A DNA stretch of 64,000 bases, taken from VXMO01 sp965205915 (GTDB lineage Bacteria > Chloroflexota > Dehalococcoidia > UBA6926). Under the pieces are notes generated by a model that was given only the letters and a program-made list of their open reading frames with translations, was not told the origin of the DNA and made no database searches. The stretch is taken from positions 620,001 to 684,000 of the forward strand of contig OZ242191.1 in the NCBI GenBank assembly GCA_965205915.1. The letters run 5' to 3'. The position numbers and the translations under genes are program-made. Below, piece by piece: positions 8,748 to 17,841 of this stretch (position 1 is its first letter; the number at the start of each line of letters is the position of its first letter).

Positions 8748-9557
8748 CTATCGCCGCGCCAGCACGCCCATCTGCGCGTACATGAAGAATGGCCAGTCGG
8801 ACTCCGCGAATTTCGTCCATGCCCTGGAAATTCGCTCAAGGTCTTCCTGTTTGGCAATGCCGTACGCGAGCGCGTCAGTCCCGACGTTGGACCGGAGTAT
8901 CCGCTGCGACCACATACTGCCCCACCGGCGGGCCTCTTCGCCGTCCATCACCATCACGTTGGGATGCAGTTCATAGTCAACAAAGCCGGCCTCACGCACC
9001 CAGCGGGCGAGTTGGCGTCCCGCGTCCGGCTCCGCATTGTTGTGGTAGGCAACACCGTGGTAGACGCGACTCCATTCATCGAACTCGGGGAACTTGGGCG
9101 ATGGTGACATGGTTGCGTAGTCGGTGTCACGAACGGTGAGAATGCCGCCCGGCTTGAGCACTCGCCGCATCTCTTGCAGCGCCCGGGGTTGATCGGTCAG
9201 GTGCTGTAAGAGTTGGTTTGCATAGACGACATCGAACGTGCCGTCCTCATAGTCGAGTTGGTACACGTCGCCGACCTCGAATGTCACATTGTTCACATTC
9301 TCCGACGCGGCGTGGTCACGGGCTTGCGCCAGCACCTCTTCCGAGAGGTCGATTCCTGTTACCATGCCGGGCGCGACTGCTCGCGCGAGGCCGACGGTGA
9401 TCGTGCCCGGGCCGCAGCCGGCATCAAGCAGCCGCATACCGGCGGTCAGGCGGGGCAGGAGGAACCAGGCGTCCACCTCCGCGCGGCGGCGCGCATGGTT
9501 TTGCACTACGGACTCGTGATGCCCGTGCGTATAGCGGTCTTGCGGAACGTCAGTCAT
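8748..9557 (-). CDS. Class I SAM-dependent methyltransferase
   Basis: A 269-residue Methyltransf_11/UbiE-like enzyme. The SAM-binding motif I is LLDAGCGPGTITVGLA, followed by motif II GIDLSEEVL, the acidic DVYQLDYEDGTFDVVYANQ region, and LKPGGILTVRD. The substrate is not evident. I choose ATG 9557 because GAAAGG lies just upstream; the open frame extends 12 codons further without family similarity. It is convergent with the MFS gene. Confidence 0.9.
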   Translation of the reverse strand: MTDVPQDRYTHGHHESVVQNHARRRAEVDAWFLLPRLTAGMRLLDAGCGPGTITVGLARAVAPGMVTGIDLSEEVLAQARDHAASENVNNVTFEVGDVYQLDYEDGTFDVVYANQLLQHLTDQPRALQEMRRVLKPGGILTVRDTDYATMSPSPKFPEFDEWSRVYHGVAYHNNAEPDAGRQLARWVREAGFVDYELHPNVMVMDGEEARRWGSMWSQRILRSNVGTDALAYGIAKQEDLERISRAWTKFAESDWPFFMYAQMGVLARR

Positions 9558-9613
9558 CCACTTACCTTTCTCTCGACAGTTTAGATTCTTCACTCCGCTG
9601 CGCTCCGTTCAGA

Positions 9614-9841
9614 ATGACATGCTCGAAACGGCAGGGGGGCGGCGTATGCTGGTTTATGGGATTTTTTGGCACGTTGGCGATTCCTGTCGCGCCGCCCGCA
9701 CATGCGTTGAGCGGCGTGGGGGGATGGGCTGACGAGATTGTCAGCTTTGGCTTCATCATCGCGATAATTGCGGTGCTGATGGTGATGTCCCGGCTCGGCA
9801 AGCGCAAGCGGCTACGCGAAAAGGACAAGAATCGAGAGTAG
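9614..9841 (+). CDS. Small single-span membrane protein, copy 1
   Basis: The conserved part is 44 residues from TTG 9707: GGWADEIVSFGF, one hydrophobic span, then the basic tail SRLGKRKRLREK. The frame is open upstream to ATG 9614 (75 residues) with a hydrophobic stretch ending PPAHA that could act as a signal peptide, so the true start (9614, 9656 or 9707) is uncertain. A second copy at 10982 has the same length from its start and is close to 90% identical at the DNA level. Function unknown; topology and the Arg/Lys tail suggest an inner-membrane peptide with a cytoplasmic C-terminus. Confidence 0.6.
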   Translation: MTCSKRQGGGVCWFMGFFGTLAIPVAPPAHALSGVGGWADEIVSFGFIIAIIAVLMVMSRLGKRKRLREKDKNRE

Positions 9842-10026
9842 CCTGGCCGTTGGACGCCGCGCGACCCTCCGGCCGCTCCACCGCCGTCGGCGTGATGAGC
9901 CTCCTTGTCTTTGTCCGGAGTCTGCTGGGCGCCGCCCTGAACGGTGTCCGCAATCCCGGGCACGGTGAGGTCGGCAACCAATACTATTTCCGCTTGGGGT
10001 CACACCAAACTGCCGGCGAGAATAGG

Positions 10027-10851
10027 TTAGTCATTTGTTTCTCTTGCCGCTTTCCTCTGATCCGAGAGTCTTGTTTCGAGGTTCGCGGTTACACGCTTGA
10101 TAAAACTGATCATGTAAACACATGCCAATATTAGGGCAACATCTGAAACGACCAGAAGGCCGAGAGAAATCTGGATTAAGGGGCTATTCAACCAGATGTC
10201 TATAAACCTTGCGAAACCGAGAGGTTGGACCAAATTCGTGAACATTGGCAGTGCGAAGTCTATCCACGAGGCTGACCACGAATAGAGATTCCCAAGCAAT
10301 GAAGGGAACGCCACAACCAAAATGAGGGGAAGCGCTCGTATCTTTTTTGGCGCTCTAGCGCCATCTTCAAGAGGTGCGCCGTCAGGCAGAGTCTTAGGAA
10401 GACTCTTGCTCCAGAGGTCACCAAGCGCGTGCGTGAGTTTCATCAAGCAAGATCGATCGACAGCGTTATCGTTACCGGCAGCGCGGCCTTGGAAGCCAAC
10501 TGCGCCAGCATCCAATGCCCTGATGGATTCGCTGACCTGTCTGAACCAGTTCCAAGTCATGACTATACTCGCGATAAAGATGAGCAGGAAGAACAAGCCA
10601 AATCCAGAGGAGTAGAAAAAACCAAATATGATGATTATGAATAGTACATAATTAAACGCGCCGACAGTCCCTGAGCTATTCCCAGGCTCTGCTGGGGCCC
10701 AAAAGGTCAACTCGGGAAACAACTCGGGAAACAAATGGATGAGCAATGCACCCATGTCGACGACCAGGGAAACAACAAAGACGAGGGTCAGCATACAGAA
10801 AAGGAACAGAGTCGGCTTTGATCGAATGGATTTTTGTGCCTTCGATTGCAT
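10027..10851 (-). CDS. Unknown multi-pass membrane protein
   Basis: A 274-residue protein I cannot assign. It has a hydrophobic span after a basic N-terminus, then a loop (FPELFPELTFWAPAEPGNSS), two or three closely spaced spans rich in Ile/Phe, a hydrophilic middle, and about three more spans before a charged tail. ATG 10851 is preceded by GGAG at good spacing and is preferred to a longer start at 10908. Base composition is visibly richer in A and T than the neighbours, which suggests acquisition. It is inserted between the two copies of the 44-residue peptide gene. The preceding gap 9842-10026 holds nothing I recognise. Confidence 0.6.
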   Translation of the reverse strand: MQSKAQKSIRSKPTLFLFCMLTLVFVVSLVVDMGALLIHLFPELFPELTFWAPAEPGNSSGTVGAFNYVLFIIIIFGFFYSSGFGLFFLLIFIASIVMTWNWFRQVSESIRALDAGAVGFQGRAAGNDNAVDRSCLMKLTHALGDLWSKSLPKTLPDGAPLEDGARAPKKIRALPLILVVAFPSLLGNLYSWSASWIDFALPMFTNLVQPLGFARFIDIWLNSPLIQISLGLLVVSDVALILACVYMISFIKRVTANLETRLSDQRKAARETND

Positions 10852-10981
10852 GGGGCTCTCCGATACGGAACCGAGTCCGGGCGAAGTGGTAGCACTGCAC
10901 CGCAACACTACACTGGCAGTACTCTAACACGACGGATGTGGCGCCCATTATCACTTTCACTGCCTATCGCACCTTTCACCC

Positions 10982-11116
10982 ATGAGCGGCGCGGGGGGAT
11001 GGGCGGACGAGATTGTCAGCTTTGGTTTCACCATCGCGATCATTTTGGCGCTGATGGTGATGTCCCGGCTCGGCAAGCGCAAGCGGCTGCGCGAGAAAGA
11101 GCACGATGAGAAGTAG
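10982..11116 (+). CDS. Small single-span membrane protein, copy 2
   Basis: A 44-codon ORF starting with ATG and encoding the same peptide as copy 1: MSGAGGWADEIVSFGF, a hydrophobic span, MSRLGKRKRLREK and a short acidic/basic end. Differences from copy 1 are mainly at third positions, in the span and in the last five codons, so the protein sequence is being conserved. DNA similarity begins exactly at the start codon and stops at the stop codon. No Shine-Dalgarno is visible before this ATG. It is convergent with tsaB, with only 0 nt between stop codons. Confidence 0.65.
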   Translation: MSGAGGWADEIVSFGFTIAIILALMVMSRLGKRKRLREKEHDEK

Positions 11117-11830
11117 CTAGCGGCTCTCTCGGGTCATTGCCTCGGCGCGCTCCACCGCTGCTGGTGGCCGCAGGTAGAGCGGCTCAAGCGTGGCAACATC
11201 GTCAGCGTCACCGCGTCCCAACCGCAGCAATGCCAACCGCGCCGCGTTTGCCGCAGATCGCGCGCGCACGACATCCGGCGCGATGGTCAGAGCCTGCCCC
11301 ACCCTTTCGAGAGCCAACTCCCCAAGTGAATCGTCGAACTCACCGGTCAGGACGCAGTTCTCGCCACGCTCCGCCATCATTTCGCACAGTTCATCCGGCG
11401 AGATGATGGACTCCTCAACTAGTTGCGTAATGCCGCCGTCACCGGATGCGGCGTAGGCGGCCGCGGCATATTGGCCCCTACCCGCGCCGACCACAGACCA
11501 TACCGTCTGTCCCAGGTGAATTGCGCCGAACGCGGCGACGGCGAGAGTTGGCACGCCGACAATCGGCACATCGAGTCCCTGTGCCAGCCCCTTGGCAGTC
11601 GCGAGGCCAATGCGGATGCCGGTAAAACTGCCCGGCCCGCGCGTGGCCACGATGCCGGTCAGGTCTTTGGGCTCTATTGCCGCGAGCATCATCAAGTGTC
11701 GTAGAGTCGGATGGAGGTGCATGGTGTGATTTCGGCCCGCCTGCCACGTTAGTTCGGCGACGATTTCGCCATCAGGGCGTGCCAGCGCTACGCTTGCCGT
11801 TTCCGTTGCCGTGTCTATGGCGAGGATCAT
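11117..11830 (-). CDS. tsaB: tRNA threonylcarbamoyladenosine biosynthesis protein TsaB
   Basis: A 237-residue TsaB (YeaZ) protein, an ASKHA-fold partner that with TsaD and TsaE transfers threonylcarbamoyl to A37 of ANN-decoding tRNAs. It begins MILAIDTATETASVAL, the phosphate-1 region, and contains the strongly conserved GPGSFTGIRIGLATAKGLA near residue 66. It lies 13 nt downstream of tsaE on the same strand, the common tsaE-tsaB order. No tsaD is seen nearby. Confidence 0.93.
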   Translation of the reverse strand: MILAIDTATETASVALARPDGEIVAELTWQAGRNHTMHLHPTLRHLMMLAAIEPKDLTGIVATRGPGSFTGIRIGLATAKGLAQGLDVPIVGVPTLAVAAFGAIHLGQTVWSVVGAGRGQYAAAAYAASGDGGITQLVEESIISPDELCEMMAERGENCVLTGEFDDSLGELALERVGQALTIAPDVVRARSAANAARLALLRLGRGDADDVATLEPLYLRPPAAVERAEAMTRESR

Positions 11831-11843
11831 GGTTATTCTGCCC

Positions 11844-12362
11844 TCATCCTAACGCTGTTCCAGAGGCAGAGGGATTGCCCGATGGATTCCGGCATTCGCC
11901 GGAATGAGGGGAGAGGGCGCGGGCGGACACCGGTCCGTTCGCCGTCAACGTCAGTTGCCGTTCCGAGTCCGATACATAGTCAATGTGTATTTCGAGGCGA
12001 TCTTCGGGGAAGATGGACGTCGCGCGGTCCGCCCACTCGATGGCCAGTACGCCGTCCCTGCCCAGGTAGTCGTCGAGGCCAAGCTCCCACGCCTCCGCCG
12101 GGTCGTCGATGCGGTAGAGGTCCATGTGGAACAGCGGCAGACGGCCCTCGTACTCGTTCACAAGCACGAATGACGGACTCTTGGTGTATGCGGTGACGCC
12201 GAGGCCGGTCGCGATGCCCTGGGTCAGGGTTGTCTTGCCCGCGCCAAGTTGGCCGATGAGCAAGATGAGGGTTCCGGCTTCCACTGCTTTGCCAATGGAT
12301 TGGCCGATTGCGCGAGTCTCGTCGGCAGAACGGGAGATGGTGGTCCATTCTTGCGTGGTCAT
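11844..12362 (-). CDS. tsaE: tRNA threonylcarbamoyladenosine biosynthesis ATPase TsaE
   Basis: A P-loop ATPase with Walker A GQLGAGKTTLTQG, then TKSPSFVLVNEY, FHMDLYRI and LAIEWADR, all standard TsaE (YjeE) blocks. ATG 12362 gives MTTQEWTTISRS and 172 residues; the longer open frame upstream is read-through of repeat sequence. The last roughly 20 codons (after TANGPVSARAL) are translated from a REP-like repeat at 11878-11912, so the natural C-terminus appears replaced or extended by repeat-derived sequence. Confidence 0.92.
   Translation of the reverse strand: MTTQEWTTISRSADETRAIGQSIGKAVEAGTLILLIGQLGAGKTTLTQGIATGLGVTAYTKSPSFVLVNEYEGRLPLFHMDLYRIDDPAEAWELGLDDYLGRDGVLAIEWADRATSIFPEDRLEIHIDYVSDSERQLTLTANGPVSARALSPHSGECRNPSGNPSASGTALG
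11878..11912. repeat. REP-like repeat inside the 3' end of tsaE
   Basis: GATGGATTCCGGCATTCGCC followed by GGAATGAGGGG. It is the same palindrome as at 14.36 and 63.79 kb, here lying in the coding frame of tsaE and read as SGECRNPS. Confidence 0.8.
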
Positions 12363-12448
12363 GGGGATAGGGTAGCGCAAACGGGTTTGGGGGCCGGGGG
12401 GCGGGCGGGGGTGGGGGGGATGCGGTATGTGGTTGGTTGCAGTCCAAG

Positions 12449-12500
12449 TTATAGATTCCCGCTTTCGCGGGAATGACGGGTGGGGGGCGGGAATGAGGGG
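12449..12500. repeat. REP-like repeat between tsaE and the lipoprotein remnant
   Basis: ATTCCCGCTTTCGCGGGAAT followed by GACGGGTGGGG, then a second half-copy GCGGGAATGAGGGG. This is the perfect inverted TTCCCGC..GCGGGAA form of the family. Confidence 0.8.
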
Positions 12501-12532
12501 ATGGGCGGTTAGCGGACGCGGAGGAGTGAGGA

Positions 12533-14234
12533 TTAATTGTTTCTGTTGCGGCGGCGTACGTAGACGTAAGTGAATACAATTGCGGAGATCAGGGCGATCA
12601 CTGCAAGGAACGGCAATATCCACGGTAGTTTATTCTGCGATGACTCAGGTTGCGCCAACGGTCGCGGTGTGCGAGTTACTTCCGGGGCGCCGGTTGGAGT
12701 CGGAATGGATGTTGCAGTGGGAGCCGGCGTGGGTATAGCTGTGGGAATCAGCATGGTCAGGTCGCGCACTTGCGAGATGATTGTGGCGCCGGCATCGGTC
12801 TTCCGAATTCGGAGCATCAGCAGGTCACCTTCACGCCACGGTTGGTCGGCAACATCCCACGTATAGATGTCAGAGACGAAATCCGGGGTTGCGTCTGCTA
12901 TATGCAGGGACATGCGAATGGAACCGTCTACGTCTATAAAATCCAGGCTATATTCATACAGGGAAGGATTCTCGTTACCCGTCAGCACAATCTTGTCGTC
13001 GCTCCAAGTTAGGCTGAGAATCTCGGCGTCAGCGTTCCCGAACTTGAACCGGGCCGGGTCGATTACTCCTGTGCCGCCACTGACACCGACGCCTTTTGCC
13101 ATTGGGTAATGCCGCCGGATCGAAGAATGCCTCATGCCAAGTACCGGGCGGAGCAGTAACAGTAACTTCCAAGACTATCCCATTAGCAAGAGGATCAAAG
13201 TCGCAGGGCCGGTATACCTGTGGTTGGTTTCGGCTCCATATCGAGTAAATGCCTTGAGGCAGCGGACGTATTGTAGCTTCGCCGGAAATGTATCCGTTTT
13301 CCGGGTTGTCATCATCATCGACGATGAAGGCTTCAAAGAAGCGCGCATGGGGACCTTCCTTAATCCATACTTTCTGGTACTCTTCCGCTTCGGTCACATA
13401 ATCGCTGATCACTACTCCTTTACCCATACCGGAGAGGATTTCGTACTTCAGTGGCCCTTGGCGTTCTTCCAGTTCGTAAGCCGTCAACCCAAAGGTTTCT
13501 TCTCTGTCCCGGAGAAATTGCTCGTACCACAGGCTTGTCCCAACACAGCTGTCATACCCTTTTATGTACTTTCGCGACTCTTGCCATGAAAGCATCGCGC
13601 GGAGTTCGGAGAGAGACATTGTGGGAGACACGACTCCCGTAGGCGACACGGCATCCGTGATGAAGCGCAATTCACCGCCTGCATTTTCGGAACTGCCTCC
13701 ACTGTCCACCCGCGGCAACCACACGGGATTCCGAGTTTCGATTGTAAAGCCCTGAGGAAGGCTTGGATTGTCGTACCTATCGTACTCGTCGTAGTTCAAG
13801 GGCACGGTGTCGGTGAACGTGAAGCTCATGTTGTCAGCCGGGGTAGCCGTTCCCTCGACTTTTTCAGGCACACTCAAGAAGAGGATCGCCTCACGGTCAT
13901 CCCACTGAATGTCTCTCTCGGTCGTATCAGCGACAACTACGAAGTCTGTGCTTCCCGAACCTTTGAGGTATTCGATGGCCCTGAAGCTGAATTTGCCGTC
14001 ACCTCCAGCAACAATTCTGGCCCGCACGACGACATCAGACAAGTAGATGCGTAACCCCAACGTGGCCGTGGCGCCTCAGGGCGGATACGTACGAGCAAAG
14101 CGATCTTCGGAATCCGCTTGGGAACTCGGGCTCCATGCGCTTTCTGCACACGCGCCCGCAATGAGCGTCAGGATCAAGGCGAACGCAGCTACGGCAAAGT
14201 GCCGGCCGCTGACGATGTTGCTGTGTTTGGGCAT
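12533..14234 (-). pseudogene. Broken gene for a large C-terminally anchored lipoprotein
   Basis: Three pieces align as one gene. From ATG 14234 a signal peptide ends in the lipobox LIAGAC and runs to an in-frame TGA at 14076-14078. The same frame then continues without stops (SDVVVRARIVAGGDGKFSF onward) to about 13,098. At the four-base run 13094-13097 the frame must lose one base to continue as NGKGVGVSGGTGVIDPARF; otherwise it stops at 13029. The last piece has a Pro/Thr-rich stalk, one membrane span and the tail RRRNRNN. The two lesions indicate a decayed or phase-variable surface protein of unknown function, unless they are sequencing errors. Confidence 0.7.
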
Positions 14235-14354
14235 GGCCCTGGGCTCTCCCTGATCCGACTGTGGCCACTGCGAAGTATAGTCACGAGTTGTGCATAGGCC
14301 AAACTATTCGATGATTCACGCGTTGCAAAAAGTGCCGCTCGTGGCCTTTGTAGG

Positions 14355-14396
14355 TCAGGGGATGGATTCCGGCTTTCGCCGGAATGAGGGAGGGTC
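14355..14396. repeat. REP-like repeat
   Basis: GGGGATGGATTCCGGCTTTC followed by GCCGGAATGAGGGAGG. It lies downstream of the MFS gene ending at 14417 and upstream of the lipoprotein remnant. Confidence 0.8.
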
Positions 14397-14416
14397 GTGG
14401 GGGGTGGATGAGGGGG

Positions 14417-15784
14417 TTAGCGCACGCGGAGGAAGCTTGGCCGGATGGCCGCTACGATGAGGACGGAGACGGTCAGCCCGCCACCCAGGATGGCAAGCGC
14501 CGCTGCCGGGCCGAGATACACACCCATGTATCCCGCAACCAGGCTGCCTATCGGCACGAAGCCCCTGTCCAGCAGATAGAGGCTGATCACTCTGCCGTGA
14601 AACTCGCTATCCGTTTGCGTTAACAAAAGGCTATTGGTAATCACTCGTTGGCTGGAGTCGAGCATTCCGAGAACGACCATGACGGCCAGCGCCAGGACCA
14701 GCCAGGGCGCGGCGCCAAGCGCGGCGAGGACGACTCCGCTGAGCGCCATGCTCCCCACGATGAGCGCGCCCTTGTTGCTAACGTTGCCCAAATAGGCGAG
14801 AAAAGTTGGACCCATGATCGAGCCGATTCCCATAAACGTCAGGAATGTCCCGAAGAGTGTCGCGCCAATGATGAATCCCAGGCCTATGTCATTCATGAAC
14901 ATGACGAGCCAGTCCGTGCCGATGTCGAATCGGTTGTCCGCGATTTCCGGCAACAGAACCATGAACGGTTGCAGGAACAGGAGGGAGAGCAAGCCGAGGA
15001 GAAGCAGCAGCAGGATCGAAGAGTTTCCGCGGACGTAGCGCAGACCATCCATTGTGTCCTTTAGCGCCCCCGCCATGCCGCTGGGGCCAACGATCGCCCG
15101 CGCCGCATGTGGATACGATCTCATCAGGAGCCACGCGCCGATAATGCCGAACTCAAGTATGACGATGATGATGAATACGGAGGCGGGCCCCACCGTCTCA
15201 AAGAGGATTCCCGTCAGTATCGGCGCGATGATGCGCGTGCCGTTGAACGAGAATTGCTGTAGGGCCACAGCGTTGGGAACCTTGTCCCGCCCCACGATGG
15301 CCGGAATCAGCGCCTGCCGGCCGGGTTGGTTGAATGCAATCATCGCGCCACGGGCCGCAAAGAGCGTGTAGACCTGCCACAACTGGAGAGTGTCCCGTAG
15401 TAAGAGGATTACCAGGATGATGTAGATGATCAGGATGCCAATTTGCGTGAAAACCAGAATCTTCTTGCGGCTAAATCTGTCCGCTAAGACGCCGGCGGGT
15501 ATCGCCAGGAATAGAACCGGTATGGTGCGCCAGAAGTTGACCCATCCGACGGCTGCGAGGCTTTCCGTCAGTTCCCATACCAGCCAGTTGCGCGCCACGA
15601 TCTCCATCCAGAGCGTCATGGCGTGCATACTCACGCCGAACCAGAGAATACGGTAGTCCCGAATCGCGAACGCTGAAACCGCTTCCCGAAACGTTCCGCG
15701 CCTTCCGCGAGTATCCGAATCCGACGGTTCGTCGGGCGCAGAATCGCCCGGCTGTGGTTCGGTTGAAGGTCGGCCCGGTTGCAC
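14417..15784 (-). CDS. MFS_3-type transporter, second gene of a MarR operon
   Basis: A 455-residue membrane protein with the EntS/MFS_3 N-terminal signature RDYRILWFGVSMHAMTLWME and the loop motif GVLADRFSRKKILV, followed by about 12 spans. Relatives export siderophores, macrolides or other small molecules. It lies 15 nt after the upstream MFS gene and shares its layout, so the two may be cotranscribed paralogues. The N-terminus carries a hydrophilic extension of about 30 residues before the first span. Confidence 0.88.
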   Translation of the reverse strand: MQPGRPSTEPQPGDSAPDEPSDSDTRGRRGTFREAVSAFAIRDYRILWFGVSMHAMTLWMEIVARNWLVWELTESLAAVGWVNFWRTIPVLFLAIPAGVLADRFSRKKILVFTQIGILIIYIILVILLLRDTLQLWQVYTLFAARGAMIAFNQPGRQALIPAIVGRDKVPNAVALQQFSFNGTRIIAPILTGILFETVGPASVFIIIVILEFGIIGAWLLMRSYPHAARAIVGPSGMAGALKDTMDGLRYVRGNSSILLLLLLGLLSLLFLQPFMVLLPEIADNRFDIGTDWLVMFMNDIGLGFIIGATLFGTFLTFMGIGSIMGPTFLAYLGNVSNKGALIVGSMALSGVVLAALGAAPWLVLALAVMVVLGMLDSSQRVITNSLLLTQTDSEFHGRVISLYLLDRGFVPIGSLVAGYMGVYLGPAAALAILGGGLTVSVLIVAAIRPSFLRVR

Positions 15785-15799
15785 CTTTCGCTTCCGCCC

Positions 15800-17257
15800 T
15801 TAGTCCAGTTGCCGGATTCGTTTGACGAAGAAGGTGAAATAGAGGGTGACAATGAGCAGCAGGATGGCGGATAGCCCGACGGCCAACTGCGCGCCGGTAA
15901 AGCCGGTTACGAGGTCAAAGACCGCGGCCGCCGGACCGCTCAGCGAGGCGCCCGCGTTCGCCGCTGTCATGGAATCCAGCAACAGCGTCGTGGCATCCGC
16001 AAGGATGCCGACGACGAACACTCCAACGTTCGTGAATCCCCAGTTGAGCATGTAGATGCTCATAACTCGGCCACGGTACTCGTCCTCCGTGTAGACCTGC
16101 GCAAGGGTGTTGCTGAGGGCCATACGGCCGGACTGCGCAAACCCCAGTGGAATGAAGACCAGCATTGCGACAAGGAACGAGTTTGTGAAGCTGAAGATGA
16201 TCAGCGTGACCGCCATGACCAACATGCTGATCAACAGGTAGAACCCCCGCCGTTTGTCTCGCATGGTCGCCACGAATATGGATCCCACGAGCGCGCCAAT
16301 GCCTGAAATGCTGATCAGGAAGCCCTGGCGCGCCGCAGAGTTGTCCAGTGTCTCAACGAGCCCCCCAATGACGGGGATCGACGTGAAGAATGTGAGCCGC
16401 GACGTATCCACCGTCAGAGTCTCGTCGGTGAACGCCGGTAGAAGAAACATGTACGGCATCGAGAGAACGAACGAGAATAGCGTGAAGAACAACAGCGTTC
16501 GAATAGCCGCGTTCTGCTTGATGTAGGAGAGTCCCTCCTTCACCTGCTTGATCATGCCCTGGCCACGCAGCGCCACCGCGCCGGTGAGCGGCAGGCCCAT
16601 CAGGACGAAGACGCCCGTGCCGTAGAGAACCGCCATCGTGTAATAGACGGCCTCGATGTCCCACAGGGCGATGAGTAAACCGGCCAGGGCCGGACCCATG
16701 AGTCGCAACAGATTCATCGCCGCGCCGTTCAGCGCAACAGCGTTGGTGATCATCTTTGCGCCAACAAGCTCGGGGATGATCGCCTGCCGCGCCGGCATCA
16801 TCATCGCCATCACGATCCCTTGCAGGAACGACGCCACGATCAAGTGAACCCACGTGACGGAGCCCACTGTGATGGACACTGCCACGCCCAGCGTGATCAC
16901 CGTGGAGGCAAACTGCCCGACGATGAGCACCTGTTTCTTTGGCAGACGATCCGCGAGCACGCCGCCGAACAACGATAGGGCAATCATGGGGACGGCGTTC
17001 GCCAGGGCAACGGTGCCCAGTAGTGTGACGCTATCCGTCAGTTCAAATACGAACCAGGAGCGCGCGATCATCTGCATGTTCATCGCGCCCATCTGACCCA
17101 GGACGAAGAGGAAATACATGCGATATGCGGGAATAGTCAGGGATTGGATAGCGCGGAAGCCGAAACCGCGTTCCTCTTCAGCCTCCGGCGGCCTCTCTCG
17201 CAACCCGGGACCACCGCGCATGCCACCTGGCCCGCCCATGGGCGGTCCACCCATCAT
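15800..17257 (-). CDS. MFS_3-type transporter, first transporter of a MarR operon
   Basis: A 485-residue exporter with the MFS_3 pattern: PAYRMYFLFVLGQMGAMNMQ, then GGVLADRLPKKQVLI between helices 2 and 3. Before the first span lies an unusual Met/Gly/Pro-rich segment (MMGGPPMGGPGG and onwards) and an acidic stretch. ATGATG at the start overlaps the MarR stop as ATGA (17254-17257), so translation is probably coupled to the regulator. Compared with the downstream paralogue, a larger loop separates the two six-helix halves. Confidence 0.88.
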   Translation of the reverse strand: MMGGPPMGGPGGMRGGPGLRERPPEAEEERGFGFRAIQSLTIPAYRMYFLFVLGQMGAMNMQMIARSWFVFELTDSVTLLGTVALANAVPMIALSLFGGVLADRLPKKQVLIVGQFASTVITLGVAVSITVGSVTWVHLIVASFLQGIVMAMMMPARQAIIPELVGAKMITNAVALNGAAMNLLRLMGPALAGLLIALWDIEAVYYTMAVLYGTGVFVLMGLPLTGAVALRGQGMIKQVKEGLSYIKQNAAIRTLLFFTLFSFVLSMPYMFLLPAFTDETLTVDTSRLTFFTSIPVIGGLVETLDNSAARQGFLISISGIGALVGSIFVATMRDKRRGFYLLISMLVMAVTLIIFSFTNSFLVAMLVFIPLGFAQSGRMALSNTLAQVYTEDEYRGRVMSIYMLNWGFTNVGVFVVGILADATTLLLDSMTAANAGASLSGPAAAVFDLVTGFTGAQLAVGLSAILLLIVTLYFTFFVKRIRQLD

Positions 17258-17820
17258 GAGGAACGACCTCCCTGATGGCCGGGCGCGGCCGGTTCTGAGC
17301 GTTCGGACTGTTCGAGCCTCGTAAGGCCTTCAAGCAGGATGGCGAGGCCGCGCTGTGCCTCGGAGGCCTCTTCTTCGGTTAGCTCGCTCAGCCGCTCCTC
17401 CCACTCGCGACGGCGGAGTGTCAAAAGCCGTTCAGCGAGATCGACACCGTCAGGCGACAGTCGGCAAATCACGGAGCGGCGATCGTCGGCATCCTCGTGG
17501 CGCTCAACCAGACCACGCTCAACGAGACGGTCAATCACTCCCGTGGCGCTGGACAACGACGTGCCCAGTTGATGCGCGACCGCGCCCATTCGGAAATCGC
17601 CGTGCCGACGCAGGGCGAATAGCGCGCGAAGTTGGGGCATCGTTAGTTCGAGGGTGAACCAGTCATCGGGTATCGAAGGCCGCAACAGGCGGAGAATGGT
17701 TTCAAGATCGCCGATGAGGCGCTGAGTCGTACTGGGCGCGGGGGACAGCTTGGCCGCTTCTTGCGCCTGCCCTGAACGTTGTGCCACAGTCGAAAGTCCA
17801 CTCGCTTCTAATACTTTCAC
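17254..17820 (-). CDS. MarR-family transcriptional regulator
   Basis: A 188-residue winged-helix regulator: LTMPQLRALFALRRHG, recognition region HQLGTSLSSATGVIDRLVERGLVERHEDADDRRS and the wing SVICRLSPDGV are diagnostic of MarR. It heads an operon with two MFS exporters, so it probably represses the operon and releases it on binding an exported ligand. The start used is GTG 17820. Just upstream, CAAATCA occurs twice with a 15-bp period (17820 and 17835), a possible operator. Confidence 0.88.
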   Translation of the reverse strand: MKVLEASGLSTVAQRSGQAQEAAKLSPAPSTTQRLIGDLETILRLLRPSIPDDWFTLELTMPQLRALFALRRHGDFRMGAVAHQLGTSLSSATGVIDRLVERGLVERHEDADDRRSVICRLSPDGVDLAERLLTLRRREWEERLSELTEEEASEAQRGLAILLEGLTRLEQSERSEPAAPGHQGGRSS

Positions 17821-17841
17821 AAATCAAAACTATTCAAATCA
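17820..17841. promoter_or_regulatory. Possible operator: CAAATCA direct repeat
   Basis: Two CAAATCA heptamers, at 17820-17826 and 17835-17841, overlap the start region of the marR-like gene. MarR sites are normally inverted repeats, so this is a weak suggestion based on position. Confidence 0.25.

Noticed and set aside
9562..9981. Minus-strand 139-codon frame
   Set aside because: It runs antisense through the duplicated small membrane ORF and lacks any recognisable domain or start signal.
12363..12623. Longer N-terminus of TsaE with a SFPRKRES-type peptide
   Set aside because: This peptide is repeat read-through; TsaE similarity starts at ATG 12362.
14076..14078. Selenocysteine or recoded TGA in the lipoprotein gene
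   Set aside because: A second lesion (frameshift) lies in the same gene, no SECIS-like context was seen, and other genes in the window end normally in TGA.
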